Source of the DNA: Oscillatoria sp. SIO1A7
Lineage (GTDB): Bacteria > Cyanobacteriota > Cyanobacteriia > Cyanobacteriales > Laspinemataceae
Assembly: GCA_010672965.1 (NCBI GenBank)
Contig: JAAHFN010000026.1
Span: forward strand, 1-64,000
Reading direction: 5' to 3'
Length of the DNA stretch: 64,000 bases
In this document: in pieces, positions 18,351-28,385 of the stretch
How the letters are laid out: every line of letters begins with the position of its first letter
Position numbering within the stretch: the first letter of the stretch is position 1
The notes under the pieces: model-generated
The model's input: the letters and a program-made list of their open reading frames with translations, nothing else
The model's database searches: none
What the model was told of the DNA's origin: nothing
Translations under genes and position numbers: made by a program

Positions 18351-20150
18351 ATGGTTCAAACATTAGTCACCGTAACAGTAGAGAACCTGGCACCAAACAA
18401 CGGTACCTTTTTGACCCCTGTCTGGGTTGGCTTTCACGATGGTAGTTTTGACAGTTACGACGGCGGCGCATCCTTAGACGGTTTTCCCGGAACCGAGAGT
18501 TTAGCTGAAGATGGCGCTACCGCCGAGATTTCTGCCCAGTTTCAGTCGGTGGCTGGTCCTGGTGCCGCTGAAGCCACAATCGTTACTAATCTTAACCCTG
18601 GTCCCCTTGCTCCGGGCACCGTTGGCACCCAAGATTTTGTTCTTGATAGCACCTCCGCTAGCGATCGCTATTTCAGCTACGCATCGATGGTTATCCCCAG
18701 TAACGATGCCTTTATAGCGAACGGGAACCCTCTTGCCCACCGAATATTTGATGCAGCGGGCAACTTTATCGGGGCGGAGTTTGTACTAACAAACAGCAAT
18801 GAAGATGTCAATGATGCGGGAACGGAAGTAAATGACGAACTTCCCGCAAATACTGCCTTTTTCGGTCAGCAAACTCCCAATACCGGCGTGGATGAAAATG
18901 GGGTAGTTACGACTCACCCCGGTTTTATTCCAGACGGACCCATATTAAGCGATCCCCGGTTTGCCAATGCCGATTTCACAGCGCCGGGTTATGAAATAGC
19001 TCGCATAACTGTGGCTTTGGCGGAACTTGGCGACGCGGCAAATAACTCTGTTGTGGGAAGCGATGTTGCTGAGAGTTCTTTCGGTTTGGCCGGAGACGAC
19101 GTTGTTTTTGGCTTAGAAGGTGATGATATTGTTTATGGCAACGAAGGCCAAGACAATGTTAATGGCAACGAAGGTGACGATATTGTTTATGGCGGTCAGG
19201 GCAACGATACGGTTCGCGGCGGTCAGGGCAATGATGTAGTTTCCGGAGACTTGGGAGACGACCAACTTTTTGGGGACAAAGGGGAGGATTTTCTAGTAGG
19301 CGGAGCTGGCAACGATAATATCTCTGGCGGTGAAGGAGGCGATTTCTTGGCTGGAGGTAGCTTCCTCGAATACCTACTTCCGACAACGCTAGCAATGCAA
19401 GAATCCCAAGAAGTGCCGCCGGTCACCGACACTGCTGCAACTGGAAGTATTAACGTTACTGTCAGCTTCAATAGCCTGGAAATAGACGGAACTTTCAGCA
19501 ATCTCAGCAGCCCCTTAACTGTTGTTGGCGATGTTGATGCGCAGGGAAATCCAGCTAGTTCTGTTCACGTCCATTTTGGAGATGCAGGCTTCAACGGTCC
19601 GATACAGACAAACCTGACTGTAACTGATGAAGGAGATGGATCTGGTAGTATTCGCGGTTCATTGCCTCTGAACGCTTCTACAATTCCCTTGTATCTGTCT
19701 GGGAATTTATACGTTAATCTCCATACCCAAAATAATCCTGGTGGAGAACTTCGCGCTCAAATCGAGCCGAATGTGGGTGCTGCTACGGGTAACGATACTC
19801 TCTTAGGTGAAGGTGGAGACGATGGATTGATTGGCTCCCGGGGGAATGACATTCTGGATGGCGGAGCTGGCAACGATTCTCTGACTGGGTTTACTGGCAG
19901 CGATATTTTCGTCCTTGCCGCAGGTTCCGGTTCCGACCTAATTTTGGACTTTGAAGATGGGGTGGATTCAATCCGCCTAGATGGAGGATTGACTTTTGCA
20001 GATCTGACTGTAGCACAGGGAACGGACACCAATCCCGCTTCTCTGCAAAGCGAGAATCACACTTTGATTAGCGTTACCGCTACCAATGAACTATTGGCTG
20101 CTGTAGCGTTTACGTCGGCAAGCACGATTGATGCTAGCGATTTCAGTTAA
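18351..20150 (+). CDS. Secreted Spondin_N / RTX / CHRD protein
   Basis: 599 residues without an N-terminal signal peptide, as in type I-secreted RTX proteins. Residues 1-225 match a Spondin_N domain (VTVENLAPNNGTFLTPVWVGFHDG start, ending in YEIARITVALAELG). Residues 232-336 hold about nine Ca-binding nonapeptides of GGxGND type. Residues 340-470 match a CHRD domain (LAMQESQEVPPV, HVHFGDAGFNG, GELRAQI). A second RTX block (475-515) and a serralysin-like end (FVLAAGSGSDLILDFEDGVDSIRL) follow. This mix of extracellular-matrix-type domains suggests a cell-surface or sheath protein stabilised by Ca2+. A strong hairpin follows the gene. Confidence 0.88.
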   Translation: MVQTLVTVTVENLAPNNGTFLTPVWVGFHDGSFDSYDGGASLDGFPGTESLAEDGATAEISAQFQSVAGPGAAEATIVTNLNPGPLAPGTVGTQDFVLDSTSASDRYFSYASMVIPSNDAFIANGNPLAHRIFDAAGNFIGAEFVLTNSNEDVNDAGTEVNDELPANTAFFGQQTPNTGVDENGVVTTHPGFIPDGPILSDPRFANADFTAPGYEIARITVALAELGDAANNSVVGSDVAESSFGLAGDDVVFGLEGDDIVYGNEGQDNVNGNEGDDIVYGGQGNDTVRGGQGNDVVSGDLGDDQLFGDKGEDFLVGGAGNDNISGGEGGDFLAGGSFLEYLLPTTLAMQESQEVPPVTDTAATGSINVTVSFNSLEIDGTFSNLSSPLTVVGDVDAQGNPASSVHVHFGDAGFNGPIQTNLTVTDEGDGSGSIRGSLPLNASTIPLYLSGNLYVNLHTQNNPGGELRAQIEPNVGAATGNDTLLGEGGDDGLIGSRGNDILDGGAGNDSLTGFTGSDIFVLAAGSGSDLILDFEDGVDSIRLDGGLTFADLTVAQGTDTNPASLQSENHTLISVTATNELLAAVAFTSASTIDASDFS

Positions 20151-20182
20151 GATCTAATTACTCTAGAACCACGATATCTGAG

Positions 20183-20211
20183 AAGACCGGTTTCTTAAAG
20201 AAACCGGTCTT
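20183..20211 (+). terminator. Strong hairpin after the RTX gene
   Basis: AAGACCGGTTTCTT (20183-20196) is the exact inverse of AAGAAACCGGTCTT (20198-20211). No long T-run follows, so it may stop or stabilise transcripts from either side rather than be a classical terminator. Confidence 0.55.
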
Positions 20212-20282
20212 GCTTCTGGCTCCCTGTAGTAGCGTAATTTGCAGAGTACCAATTTTTGCGATACATTGTCGTTTGAAATAAA

Positions 20283-20373
20283 CAGGACTTACGCATTACC
20301 TCTATATCTCGTAGAGGTCAACGGCCGTTGACCCCTACACTTAGGGCACATCTCTACAATTTGCGTAAGTCCT
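20283..20373. repeat. MITE-like element, family R1
   Basis: CAGGACTTACGCA (20283-20295) and TTTGCGTAAGTCCT (to 20373). The core is a palindrome built on GTCAACGGCCGTTGACCCC. The gap up to pgeF (20374-20634) has no other feature. Confidence 0.85.
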
Positions 20374-20634
20374 AATAAAGATGATAAAGATGAGAGAAGA
20401 CTTAGGGGATTTCGCGCGATCGCCCCTACAACCCCTACAATAAGAGAGATCGTAACTGTATAACTGTATCAAACTTAATTAAAATGACTATAAATTGGTA
20501 CAAGCTATAATCTGGAATGCGAGATTGGGCTATCTTATTTAAAGCGACGATCGCGGATTTGATATAAGGTATTGCTCCATTTTTTCTCTTTTTCTTTGTT
20601 ACTCATCACTTATTGCTTATCTTTTTAAACCACA

Positions 20635-21450
20635 ATGCATGCTTGGAACTGGCAAACTTGGAACGAAATGCCCTACCTTACCTGCAGCCTCCTGGAAGAG
20701 TGGCGGCACGGTTTTTTTACGCGACTGTTTTCGCCACTAGCTCCGATCGCATTAGTGGAAGTGCTAGAACCGGATGCCCTAGCTTACCGAGTAAAACAAA
20801 TCCACAGCAATATAGTGCTGGGAACTAACGAAATTGGCGATAAGGGACTTGCACGGCAGGATAATTCCGATGGCTCTCATGCTTACCCAGAGGCAGACGG
20901 GTTGCTGGCTGAAAAGGCAAAGCAGGCCGTATGGGTAGCGAGCGCCGATTGCTCCCCAGTGCTAATAGCCGAGAAAACCACGGGTAAAGTGGCAGCGGTT
21001 CATTCTGGCTGGCGGGGAACAGCCGCAGAAATAGTACCCAAAGCGATCGCTCGGTTCCAAGAAGCATTTCCAGAAATATCTCTAGATAATTTACGCATTG
21101 CCATTGGGCCAGCGATCGCCGGAGAAGTTTACCAAGTCTCCGAAGAAGTAGCCGCCGAAGTCTGCTCCACAATTATTAAAGATAAAAGTATTGCCGATCT
21201 TTCTGGGGACAAATCGATTCTCCAATCTCTACAGGAATGGGAAAATCCGCCAGTATTGCCAGATCCAGAACCCGGCCGAGTACGCTTGGACGTACCGCGC
21301 ACTATATATATACAGCTTATGCAGTTGGGAATTAGTCCCGAGCAAGTGGCGATCGCTCCCCACTGTACCTACCAAACACCAGAAAGCTTTTTTTCCTACC
21401 GACGCGATCGACTTAAAAAAGTCCAATGGTCCGGCATTGTCAGCTTATAG
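20635..21450 (+). CDS. pgeF: PgeF/YfiH-family protein (peptidoglycan editing factor, laccase domain)
   Basis: 271 residues, the usual length. Members hydrolyse wrong muropeptide precursors or act on purine nucleosides; the family is cytosolic and metal-dependent. Visible family motifs are VKQIHSN, ADCSPVLI, AVHSGWRGTAAEI, IGPAIAGEVYQV and the C-terminal HCTYQTPESFFSYRRD. The Cys of ADCSPV and the His of HSGWRG are the expected metal ligands. The ATG at 20635 is the first in-frame start; no strong ribosome binding site is visible. Gene order gives no more information. Confidence 0.88.
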   Translation: MHAWNWQTWNEMPYLTCSLLEEWRHGFFTRLFSPLAPIALVEVLEPDALAYRVKQIHSNIVLGTNEIGDKGLARQDNSDGSHAYPEADGLLAEKAKQAVWVASADCSPVLIAEKTTGKVAAVHSGWRGTAAEIVPKAIARFQEAFPEISLDNLRIAIGPAIAGEVYQVSEEVAAEVCSTIIKDKSIADLSGDKSILQSLQEWENPPVLPDPEPGRVRLDVPRTIYIQLMQLGISPEQVAIAPHCTYQTPESFFSYRRDRLKKVQWSGIVSL

Positions 21451-21692
21451 CTTATAGCTTATAGCTATCAGCGGTCAGCAGTCAGCTTTGGAGTTATCCG
21501 CACTGTAGGGGCGTTGGCTCCGCCAACGCCCCTACAGCTGACAGCTTATTCACCCTACAACTGACAGCTTATTGCTTACTGCTATAGATAATACTCGCTC
21601 AGGGCTGAGTGCTGATAGCTGAGTGCTGACCGCTGAGTGCTGACCGCTGAGTGCTGACCGCTGAGTGCTGACCGCTGAGTGCTGACCGCTCG
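21451..21692. repeat. Short tandem repeat field
   Basis: Repeats of AGCTTATAGCTTAT type, then TCAGCGGTCAGCAGTCAGC, then about five copies of GCTGAGTGCTGACC (21608-21690), ending six bases before the stop codon of the next minus-strand gene. An internal palindrome GTAGGGGCGTTGGC...GCCAACGCCCCTAC lies at 21507-21536. Confidence 0.8.
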
Positions 21693-21697
21693 ATCGC

Positions 21698-23977
21698 TCA
21701 TTGCCCGATTCTTTCTAAACCGGGAAACACTCGGCTGCGCGGGCCTATAGGAGCAGCGATTTGCGATTTAATTGTATTCACGAAATCCGCCTTCGAGGGT
21801 CGCAAATCCTCCCCAGACCGGGCAGCGAGAATATCTTGAATCAAACGACCTAGAGGGTCCCGAGTTACATTCGGCTGGGGTTCGGGAGAAATAGCAATTT
21901 CTGGCAGGGACTCGGGAGCTGGAGAAATGGCAATTTCTGGAGGTGGTTCCGGAGCTGGCCTCACTCTTACTGCTGGCGGCGGCTCCAGGGCTTGCCGAGC
22001 TGTCACTGCCGGAGCTGGCTCGGGAACAGACCTCACTGTTACTGCTGGCGGCAGGTCTGGAGCTGGTATAGACCCAACTGCTGCGGTCGGGAGCTGTGGA
22101 GTTGGCGAATTCTCAACTGCTACGGGCAGATCGGGATTGGGCGGGACCACTACTTCTGGGGCTATTATTTCTGGCGGTTCTGAGGTTGCTGGAGTATTCC
22201 CTACAGGTCCTGAAGCTGGCGAGCTTATGAATTCCGCACTTGCTTCTAAATCTGGCGAGGCTGGCAAGGAAGCGCCGGGGAGCGATGGAATAGTTCGCGT
22301 CGGCAGGATGTTAATAGAGTTAGTTTCCGGTTCTGGATCGAATTCGGGTTCTGGATCGAATTCGGGTTCTGGATCGAATTCGGGTTCTGGATCGAATTCG
22401 GGTTCTGGATCGAATTCGGGTTCTGGATCGAATTCGGGTTCTGGATCGAATTCGGGTTCCGGATCGAATTCGGGTTCCGGATCGAATTCGGGTTCCGGAT
22501 CGAATTCGGGTTCTGGATCGAATTCGGGTTCTGGATCGAATTCGGGTTCCGGATCGAGTTCGGGTTCTGGATCGAGTTCGGGTTCTGGATCGAATTCGGG
22601 TTCTGGATCGAGTTCGGGTTCTGGATCGAGTTCGGGTTCTGGATCGAGTTCGGGTTCTGGATCGAGTTCGGGTTCGAGAAGATCTTCGCGATCGGGAATT
22701 ACTTCTGGATCCGGGCTTTCAATTCTACTGGGCAATTGCCTCAAACCTGAGAAACCTTTACCAAAGTCTGTATTGACTGGGGACAGATTGGTAGCAAAGA
22801 TCTGACCGTTGCTCGGCCGACTAGACCCAGTGGGGCTCAGCCCCACCCCCACATTAAAAGAGACTTCCCCACTTGCAGTAGTATTTATTTCAGTGTCATT
22901 GACTGAAATTCGGACTTCTGTCTGGCTCTCGGGACTCTGAAAATTAAGTCTTCCCTGTTGGGAATTAAATTCGGTGCTACCCGTGCCCCTCCCATTAAGC
23001 TCGAATTGGCTTTGGCCGCTGAGGTTTTGGCTGCCATCCAAACTGCTATTGTCAGCACCGCTCACGAAAAAATTAACTGCCCCTTCAACCGTACCTTCGA
23101 TCGCAAAGCTATTTTCCCTAACCTCCAGTTCCGTACTGACCGTTTCCACATTCGATCTTAAAGTATTTATATTAGTTATAGTATTGCTGCTTGGGTCAGG
23201 GGCTCCATCCAAACTCCCTTCAACCCGAAAATTAGTGATGCCATTGTTGCTTTGGTAGCTAATCGTACCTTCGTTACTATCGACAGCAACAGTTCCCTGG
23301 CCGCTTCCTTGCAGTTGAAAACTCGTATTCGTTCTAGCAGCGAGTCTATTCCCATCAAAATTAATGCTATCGATCGCCGGCGTGGCAAATTGGCTATTTG
23401 AGGGCAAATCTATAGAACCACCAGGTATATCGGCAGCATACTCTCCAAGGTACAAGTCACCAGAAATAGCTTCAAAAGACTGACTTGAAGATGCTGCTAG
23501 AGTCACTCCCGTTGCTTCCAAAAATACTAGAGGCTCCCCAGCATTTGTCCTAGGACTAACTACAGTGCCTGCCAACACTCTATTAGAGTCGAAAGAGGTT
23601 AGGGTAAATTCTACTGTTGTCGGTATTTCCTGGAAAAAAAACGGCGTCCCCTCCCTGGTGAACGCTCTACCGGAGAGAGTTCCTTCTAAAGTGCCCTTTT
23701 CTCCGCCAACAGGAACTCCTTCGGTGGGATTGAGCCTGCCCCTAATCGGACTGAAACGCGAATTTACTGTAACGCCATTGGGAGTTTCCAGTCGGATAAT
23801 CCGGGCTGACGCATCAAAGAGGATAGTATTTCCCGTTTCTGGCACGAAGAATGCTCCATCACCAGCGATGCGACCTCCTGTTATCGGTATTTCGGCATTA
23901 GCTTCTGGCGCAACCCATATTGCCACCATAGCAGCTATACCTGTAGCAAGTATTTTTATAGGGGATGGAGCTGTCAT
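21698..23977 (-). CDS. Secreted protein with long DPEPEF tandem repeat
   Basis: 759 residues from the ATG at 23977, which has GAGG nine bases upstream (a TTG 15 bases earlier is possible). A signal peptide ends at ANA-E (about residue 29). Residues 30-420 form a beta-rich domain ([21 protein letters not shown] start) resembling exported cyanobacterial proteins of unknown function. Residues 434-552 hold about 20 copies of DPEPE[FL], then a Pro-rich tail with repeats such as PAPEPPPEI. The repeat is acidic and proline-rich, so it is probably an extended spacer reaching through the wall or sheath. The opposite strand of the repeat is also open and reads SGSGSN; I regard that as a shadow. Confidence 0.75.
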   Translation of the reverse strand: MTAPSPIKILATGIAAMVAIWVAPEANAEIPITGGRIAGDGAFFVPETGNTILFDASARIIRLETPNGVTVNSRFSPIRGRLNPTEGVPVGGEKGTLEGTLSGRAFTREGTPFFFQEIPTTVEFTLTSFDSNRVLAGTVVSPRTNAGEPLVFLEATGVTLAASSSQSFEAISGDLYLGEYAADIPGGSIDLPSNSQFATPAIDSINFDGNRLAARTNTSFQLQGSGQGTVAVDSNEGTISYQSNNGITNFRVEGSLDGAPDPSSNTITNINTLRSNVETVSTELEVRENSFAIEGTVEGAVNFFVSGADNSSLDGSQNLSGQSQFELNGRGTGSTEFNSQQGRLNFQSPESQTEVRISVNDTEINTTASGEVSFNVGVGLSPTGSSRPSNGQIFATNLSPVNTDFGKGFSGLRQLPSRIESPDPEVIPDREDLLEPELDPEPELDPEPELDPEPELDPEPEFDPEPELDPEPELDPEPEFDPEPEFDPEPEFDPEPEFDPEPEFDPEPEFDPEPEFDPEPEFDPEPEFDPEPEFDPEPEFDPEPEFDPEPETNSINILPTRTIPSLPGASLPASPDLEASAEFISSPASGPVGNTPATSEPPEIIAPEVVVPPNPDLPVAVENSPTPQLPTAAVGSIPAPDLPPAVTVRSVPEPAPAVTARQALEPPPAVRVRPAPEPPPEIAISPAPESLPEIAISPEPQPNVTRDPLGRLIQDILAARSGEDLRPSKADFVNTIKSQIAAPIGPRSRVFPGLERIGQ
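22322..22676. repeat. 18-bp coding tandem repeat
   Basis: Units of TTCTGGATCGAATTCGGG (plus strand), about 20 copies, differing mainly in C/T and A/G third-base changes. They encode DPEPEF or DPEPEL on the minus strand. The near-identity points to recent expansion; copy number is likely to vary among strains. Confidence 0.95.
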
Positions 23978-24017
23978 AGTAGCAAGCCTCAACCAATTAA
24001 AGCAATTAATTTTATAA

Positions 24018-25094
24018 CCAATCTAAATAATGTCAGTTTCTGTAGAGCTAGAATAGATGTCAGAAGCACAACAAAAGATAGAAACTGCCTAAATAATCTA
24101 TGTTTTGTTTGCTGCTTGTTCTATAATATTGGCGCATCGCAAATATTTTTACCTCGTAGGTCGAGGACATATTTTATACCCATAATTATTTGTTTCATTA
24201 GATTTCCCTTCAGGCCACTCAATTACAAAAATGAGCTAACGCTCCATCCCAATAGATACTTTATATAGTGCTTCTAAATGAATTGTAAAATTCTTTTCGA
24301 GTTCCCGGGGAGCGCCCCAGACCAACCGGGGCGATAGCTTCGCTTACCTTACGGTGCCCGGGGGGGATTGCCCCTACAATGTAAAACTACGGAACCTGAC
24401 GTTTTTGTAATCTATAAGGTTCCTTAAGAGGGGGTCTTGTGTTCTGCAACGAGAGCGCTTTGGGCGGAAGGTACCTGCTTGGAGCGTCTTCTTTGACCTT
24501 TCATAAATCTAGAGCCTGGGTTACTATAAACAGCGATCTAGGCAATCTGGGAAGTTTAACCAAGCAAGTAAAGCCAGTACAAGCAAATACGAGCTGAATG
24601 GCATTGGGCAAAAAGCGCTTGTGTAATCGGGCCGACAGTGCATCTAATTTCTCTTTAGCATGGGGTTGCGAATCTCAAAAATCCCTACCCAGATGCGATC
24701 GGTATTAGCTTCCCTGCCGGAAGACAAGCAAGATACCTCTGGGGAATCCATTTTTTAAGCAATAATACTCAGCCAGATCTCCTGGGCTAGATTTACGCCT
24801 GCGATTGACGCAGTAGGGACGTAGGCGGAGCCTGCCCAAGGAGGGCATACGGCGGTTACAATTCCTACACCCCACACCCTACACCCCACACCCCACACCA
24901 GCGGTTCGCCCCTACTGCTGATAGCTGATTGCCGATCGCCTGACTGCTGACAGCTATATATAGCACTACGCAAATGAGTTAAGACATTTATAAACGCTCG
25001 CTCCTTAGTCAGTTCCTACTTTTGACTTATTGCCTTGAGACTTTTGACTTGCGCGTAGCGCTATAACTGCCTACCCCAAGAACATCCCCAAACC
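24018..25094. other. Gene-poor kilobase between two divergent-origin exported genes
   Basis: No supported gene. It contains an R-type core GGGGCGATAGC...GGGGGGATTGCCCCTAC (24315-24380), a CCCTACACCCCACACC run (24868-24899), CTGATAGCTGATTGCCGATC repeats (24918-24955) and an R2 element (24959-25065). The AT-rich 24018-24300 part probably holds the promoter of the gene ending at 21698. Confidence 0.5.
24959..25065. repeat. Palindromic-ended repeat, family R2
   Basis: The ends TATAGCACTACGCAA and TTGCGCGTAGCGCTATA are the same as at 8733-8840, with nearly identical inner sequence (CATTTATAAACGCTC, TTTGACTTATTGCCTTGAG). It ends 30 bp from the stop codon of the porin gene. Confidence 0.75.
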
Positions 25095-27287
25095 TCAGAA
25101 ACTAAAAGTAGTGCGAACTACTCCCACAAAAATTGTATCGCTCGCTGGGGTCTGACCGGGCTCGAAAATCGCCAAAAATCCAGGAGTCAGGCTAATATCC
25201 TCGGATACTGCGAACTTGTAAAACAGTTCCAGATGAGTCGTGGTTCCTGGTTGACCCCCATCTTCTCCTGGCCCCCCAGCGAGCAAATCGGGAATATTTT
25301 TTCCTAATGGCAGGTCGCTATCAACTATCTTGGGGGGTTGACCGACATAAATCCCTACCAAATCTCCCGAAGCAAACAGATCCTCAACATTAACGAAAAC
25401 CATCCAATTAGTTGTTTCCACATTCCCCGATCGCCCGGGGATATAAGAATTCGTGTATCCTCCCCAAGTTCCGAGAACAAACTGGGGGGATATACGCCAT
25501 GCCAAAGTGGCACCAAAGGCATTAGTTTTCAGGGGTGAATTGCTAGTGAGCTGGTCGTCCCCCACTCCTGTTCCCAATAAACCAAAGGGAGAATAGGCAT
25601 TAACATAGTTGAGGGAAATATCAATAGTATCGATTGGGGTTAAAGTAAGCTGCATTCCCAAAGAAGTATCGCCATCGTCCCCCCCAAAAATGCCGCCATT
25701 TACTGCATCTGTAGGGGTACTGGCCGCATATACTCCCTGCAAGCTCGTCCGAGAAGAGATTTGCCAGTCAAAGCCGAAACCCCCACGACCGCTGCCGATA
25801 TTAATAATCGGGTTCCGTTGCCCCAAGGCAGAAATAGGACCCCTTCCAGCACTTTCAATGCGATTAATCCCTCTGAAGACATTGGCCATGTTCACTCCTG
25901 CCGGACCAACGATAATAGCAAAGCGATTGCCGACGAGCTGGCGATAGTTCAAATCGCTTAAAACGACTGTATTATCAGTATCTCCCTCATATCCCAGGCG
26001 TCTATCGTTGGTCAAACGGGGAGCGGTGCTGCCATTGCCCATTTGTACGCCAGCAAGGACCAAACTCCTAGAACTCAGTTGGGTCAGCAGGCTCAGTTGC
26101 ATATTGCTGATAATATTTACTTCAGAAGAAGGATCTCTAGCATCTTTGATATCATCAACGGGGAAAAAGTCAGCTTCATTTTCGCTAACTCCCTGAATGC
26201 CAAAAATTACCTGTCCAAAGAGTTTGGTGGTGGCAGAAAACTGTACTGTTTCTAGGAATGCCTTGCGAGTTTCTAAGCGATTTATATCTTGTTCTAGGGA
26301 AGCCAGTTCGGCAGCGAAATCTTCTTGTAAGCGCTGTAAACTGTTTAAGTCGGATGGGTTAAATGACTCCGCCGCGTCTAAGGAGGAGGCGATCGCAACT
26401 ATATTTTCCATGCAGGCATCCAAGTTAGCGGCAAACTCATAGCGATTTAAAGCTTGGTTGCCGCGATATGTGCCATCTCGGTATCCCAACAGGCAATCAT
26501 AACGCTCTATCAAAGACTGTAAAGCTTGAAAAGCCCAATCGCTCGGTTGGACATCTGATAGTTCGGATACCGAATTCAATTGCATCAAGCTTTCATTAAT
26601 CTCATTATCTTCATTACCTTCATTACTTTCATTAATCCGTTGGGCGCGATTTTCCCTAGGAGAGGCGATTCCCTCTGCCTTGCCCCCCCCAACGCCAAGA
26701 TTATTCTGGTTTTCCAATTCCCTAAAATAGGCATCCTCCAAGTCTGGATTTAGCCCGATCGCTCTTAAAGGAGTATCGCTCCGGTTTTCTGTTGAGGAAT
26801 TTGTTGCTGTAGCTGTGGCTGGTGAATTTGTCCCTGTGGCTGGTAAATTTGTCCCGGGTAAGTTTGTAGTTTGCTTAATCTCAGGCAGCTCGGATTTTAC
26901 TGTATTTCCCTCTTGGCTCTGGGCAAGTTCTATAGAGCTGCCTTCTACTTTGCCACCTTCTACTGGTAAGCTGACTGGGAAGTTTTCCGGTGATGCCACA
27001 GATAAGCCCACAGGTAAGGTCGCGGGCGTAGCTCCATTTTCAGAAAGGTCTATATTGGCCGTCAGTATCTCTGTTGGTTTAATTGATATCTCTTTTGTTT
27101 GGGCTGCTGTTTTACTTGGGGTTCCAATACAGACAAAGGACGCGCTAAAGCTTAATATGCCCAGCTTTGCCCAAATCCCAGTTGAGGATTCGCGCTTCGC
27201 GGAATCTCGCCCGCGAGAACAGAACGGAAAAGGCAAAAAAATATTTCTTCTTTTCCCCCTTGTGCCTTTTTTTGCTGAGGCTCTCAT
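25095..27287 (-). CDS. SLH-domain OprB-type outer-membrane porin
   Basis: 730 residues. After a basic N-terminus, a hydrophobic signal-like stretch runs to about TAAQT (residue 62), followed by a long Ser/Asn/Glu-rich region of low complexity. An SLH domain lies at about 239-296 (LSDVQPSDWAFQALQSLIE, YRGNQALNRYEFAANLD). A short coiled coil (about 300-340) precedes a beta-barrel of OprB/carbohydrate-porin type (345-730) ending in aromatic SF, the usual outer-membrane sorting signal. Cyanobacterial members of this SLH-porin family are often annotated as iron uptake porins; here the substrate is not visible. The low-complexity region before SLH is longer than usual. Confidence 0.92.
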   Translation of the reverse strand: MRASAKKGTRGKRRNIFLPFPFCSRGRDSAKRESSTGIWAKLGILSFSASFVCIGTPSKTAAQTKEISIKPTEILTANIDLSENGATPATLPVGLSVASPENFPVSLPVEGGKVEGSSIELAQSQEGNTVKSELPEIKQTTNLPGTNLPATGTNSPATATATNSSTENRSDTPLRAIGLNPDLEDAYFRELENQNNLGVGGGKAEGIASPRENRAQRINESNEGNEDNEINESLMQLNSVSELSDVQPSDWAFQALQSLIERYDCLLGYRDGTYRGNQALNRYEFAANLDACMENIVAIASSLDAAESFNPSDLNSLQRLQEDFAAELASLEQDINRLETRKAFLETVQFSATTKLFGQVIFGIQGVSENEADFFPVDDIKDARDPSSEVNIISNMQLSLLTQLSSRSLVLAGVQMGNGSTAPRLTNDRRLGYEGDTDNTVVLSDLNYRQLVGNRFAIIVGPAGVNMANVFRGINRIESAGRGPISALGQRNPIINIGSGRGGFGFDWQISSRTSLQGVYAASTPTDAVNGGIFGGDDGDTSLGMQLTLTPIDTIDISLNYVNAYSPFGLLGTGVGDDQLTSNSPLKTNAFGATLAWRISPQFVLGTWGGYTNSYIPGRSGNVETTNWMVFVNVEDLFASGDLVGIYVGQPPKIVDSDLPLGKNIPDLLAGGPGEDGGQPGTTTHLELFYKFAVSEDISLTPGFLAIFEPGQTPASDTIFVGVVRTTFSF

Positions 27288-27332
27288 GTTTGCACAACTC
27301 CTACACAGACCATCTGTTCGCGCTTAATAGAA

Positions 27333-27421
27333 TAGGACTTACGCAGAGAAACTATTTGTAGGTGCTGCACCTAGCACCAAACGCTGTATCTATTAAATCG
27401 TGCAGTTTCCGCAAGTCCTAT
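27333..27421. repeat. MITE-like element, family R1
   Basis: TAGGACTTACGCA and TTTCCGCAAGTCCTA at the ends. The core GTGCTGCACCTAGCACC is able to fold. It lies upstream of the porin gene. Confidence 0.75.
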
Positions 27422-28066
27422 AGAAATAATGTACGGCGGAGACAACGGACCGATCGGCAATAAAGGTTTTGGGGTTTGGGATCGCATTTGTCCCCCATCG
27501 GTGCAGGGTAGGGCAGAAAATATAACATTCGCTTTGCCCTAGTCGATTGTCCAGCTTTTTCGCTCCCCTGCCAGGACTGCAAAAATCGCATGAAGCTTTT
27601 ATGCACCCTATACACTCTAACTCACAGCCTACCCTACTGCTACACCCTAATTTTTAGGCTAGGCCCTTTGTCACTATAATTGACGGGCTACCAAGCCAAT
27701 ACCCGCCAATATCCTAAGCTATAGACTGTAACAGGACTTACACAAATCGTCAGATCGATCGCAATATGTTGCGTCTGGTGCGCAATGCGCACCCTACAAA
27801 TAGCGTTCTTTCGTAAGTCCTATGTAAATGAGACTTTGGGGATTCCCTATCTATTGCAAGCGGTTAGGTTATTGCTGTTGCCTGGGGACAAGAGCGATCG
27901 CTTTTTTCTAGGGGACGCTATCGTAAAAATATGCACCCTGCCTAAGTCCTGTAACTGCGGATCTGCCACAGCGCTAGTCCTTCCGAGATGGTAAATGGAC
28001 CTATAATGGGTTGTCTTTATTGGATTAAGACGGCTCTTACAGCTCTCCTAAACTCAATATATAAGG
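27422..28066. other. Intergenic region with R1 elements
   Basis: It contains an R1 element at 27732-27821 (CAGGACTTACACA...TTCGTAAGTCCT, core GGTGCGCAATGCGCACCCTAC) and an R1 half-element at about 27930-27951 (GCACCCTGCCTAAGTCCTG). No supported gene. Confidence 0.6.
27732..27821. repeat. MITE-like element, family R1
   Basis: CAGGACTTACACA (27732-27744) and TTCGTAAGTCCT at the right end, with the core palindrome GGTGCGCAATGCGCACC. Confidence 0.8.
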
Positions 28067-28177
28067 ATGTTCGCTCTCAGCGCCTCGGAGCTGAGATTGC
28101 AGATTATCGATTTTACTGGGGGTCCCGCTAGTTTCAACGCGGAAATGACCCAACAAGGCGATCTCGTTGTTTCCTGA
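28067..28177 (+). pseudogene. Fragment of a class I SAM-methyltransferase gene
   Basis: A 36-codon frame containing LRLQIIDFTGGPASFNAEM, which resembles the N-terminal SAM-binding region (DxxGGPASFNAE) of cyanobacterial methyltransferases, and then stops. A complete enzyme would need some 200 more residues, and no continuation is found in any frame downstream. It is best read as a decayed remnant. Confidence 0.4.
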
Positions 28178-28385
28178 GCCCCAAGACTTGGTCGATGGTG
28201 TTATAGGTTTGCTGATTTCTATATTTATTGCCACCAGTGCTATCCCTTTGCTGCGATCGAGCTGGGAACAATGGCATCAAAAGAAGCAGGATAGCGATCG
28301 TTTTGTTTTAGCGGAGATAGGCAGTACGAGTCTGGAAGATTTAATTGCCCGACAATCTCGCAAAAAAGGTATCGAGAGGGCGTAG
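28167..28385 (+). CDS. Possible small membrane protein or gene fragment
   Basis: 72 codons from a TTG: a membrane segment (VIGLLISIFIATSAIPLL) followed by a charged tail (WEQWHQKKQDSDRFVLAEIGS, SLEDLIARQ). The amino-acid pattern looks coding, but there is no good start or ribosome binding site and it overlaps the methyltransferase fragment. It may be another remnant. Confidence 0.3.
   Translation: MFPEPQDLVDGVIGLLISIFIATSAIPLLRSSWEQWHQKKQDSDRFVLAEIGSTSLEDLIARQSRKKGIERA

Noticed and set aside
22322-22676. Regular repeat array that could be taken for a CRISPR
   Set aside because: Units are contiguous 18-mers without spacers and are in a coding frame. No CRISPR array or cas gene was seen anywhere in the window.
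21927-22805. Long open plus-strand frame coding SGSGSN repeats
   Set aside because: It is the antisense reading of the DPEPEF repeat; the minus-strand frame has a signal peptide and a proper start, the plus-strand frame neither.
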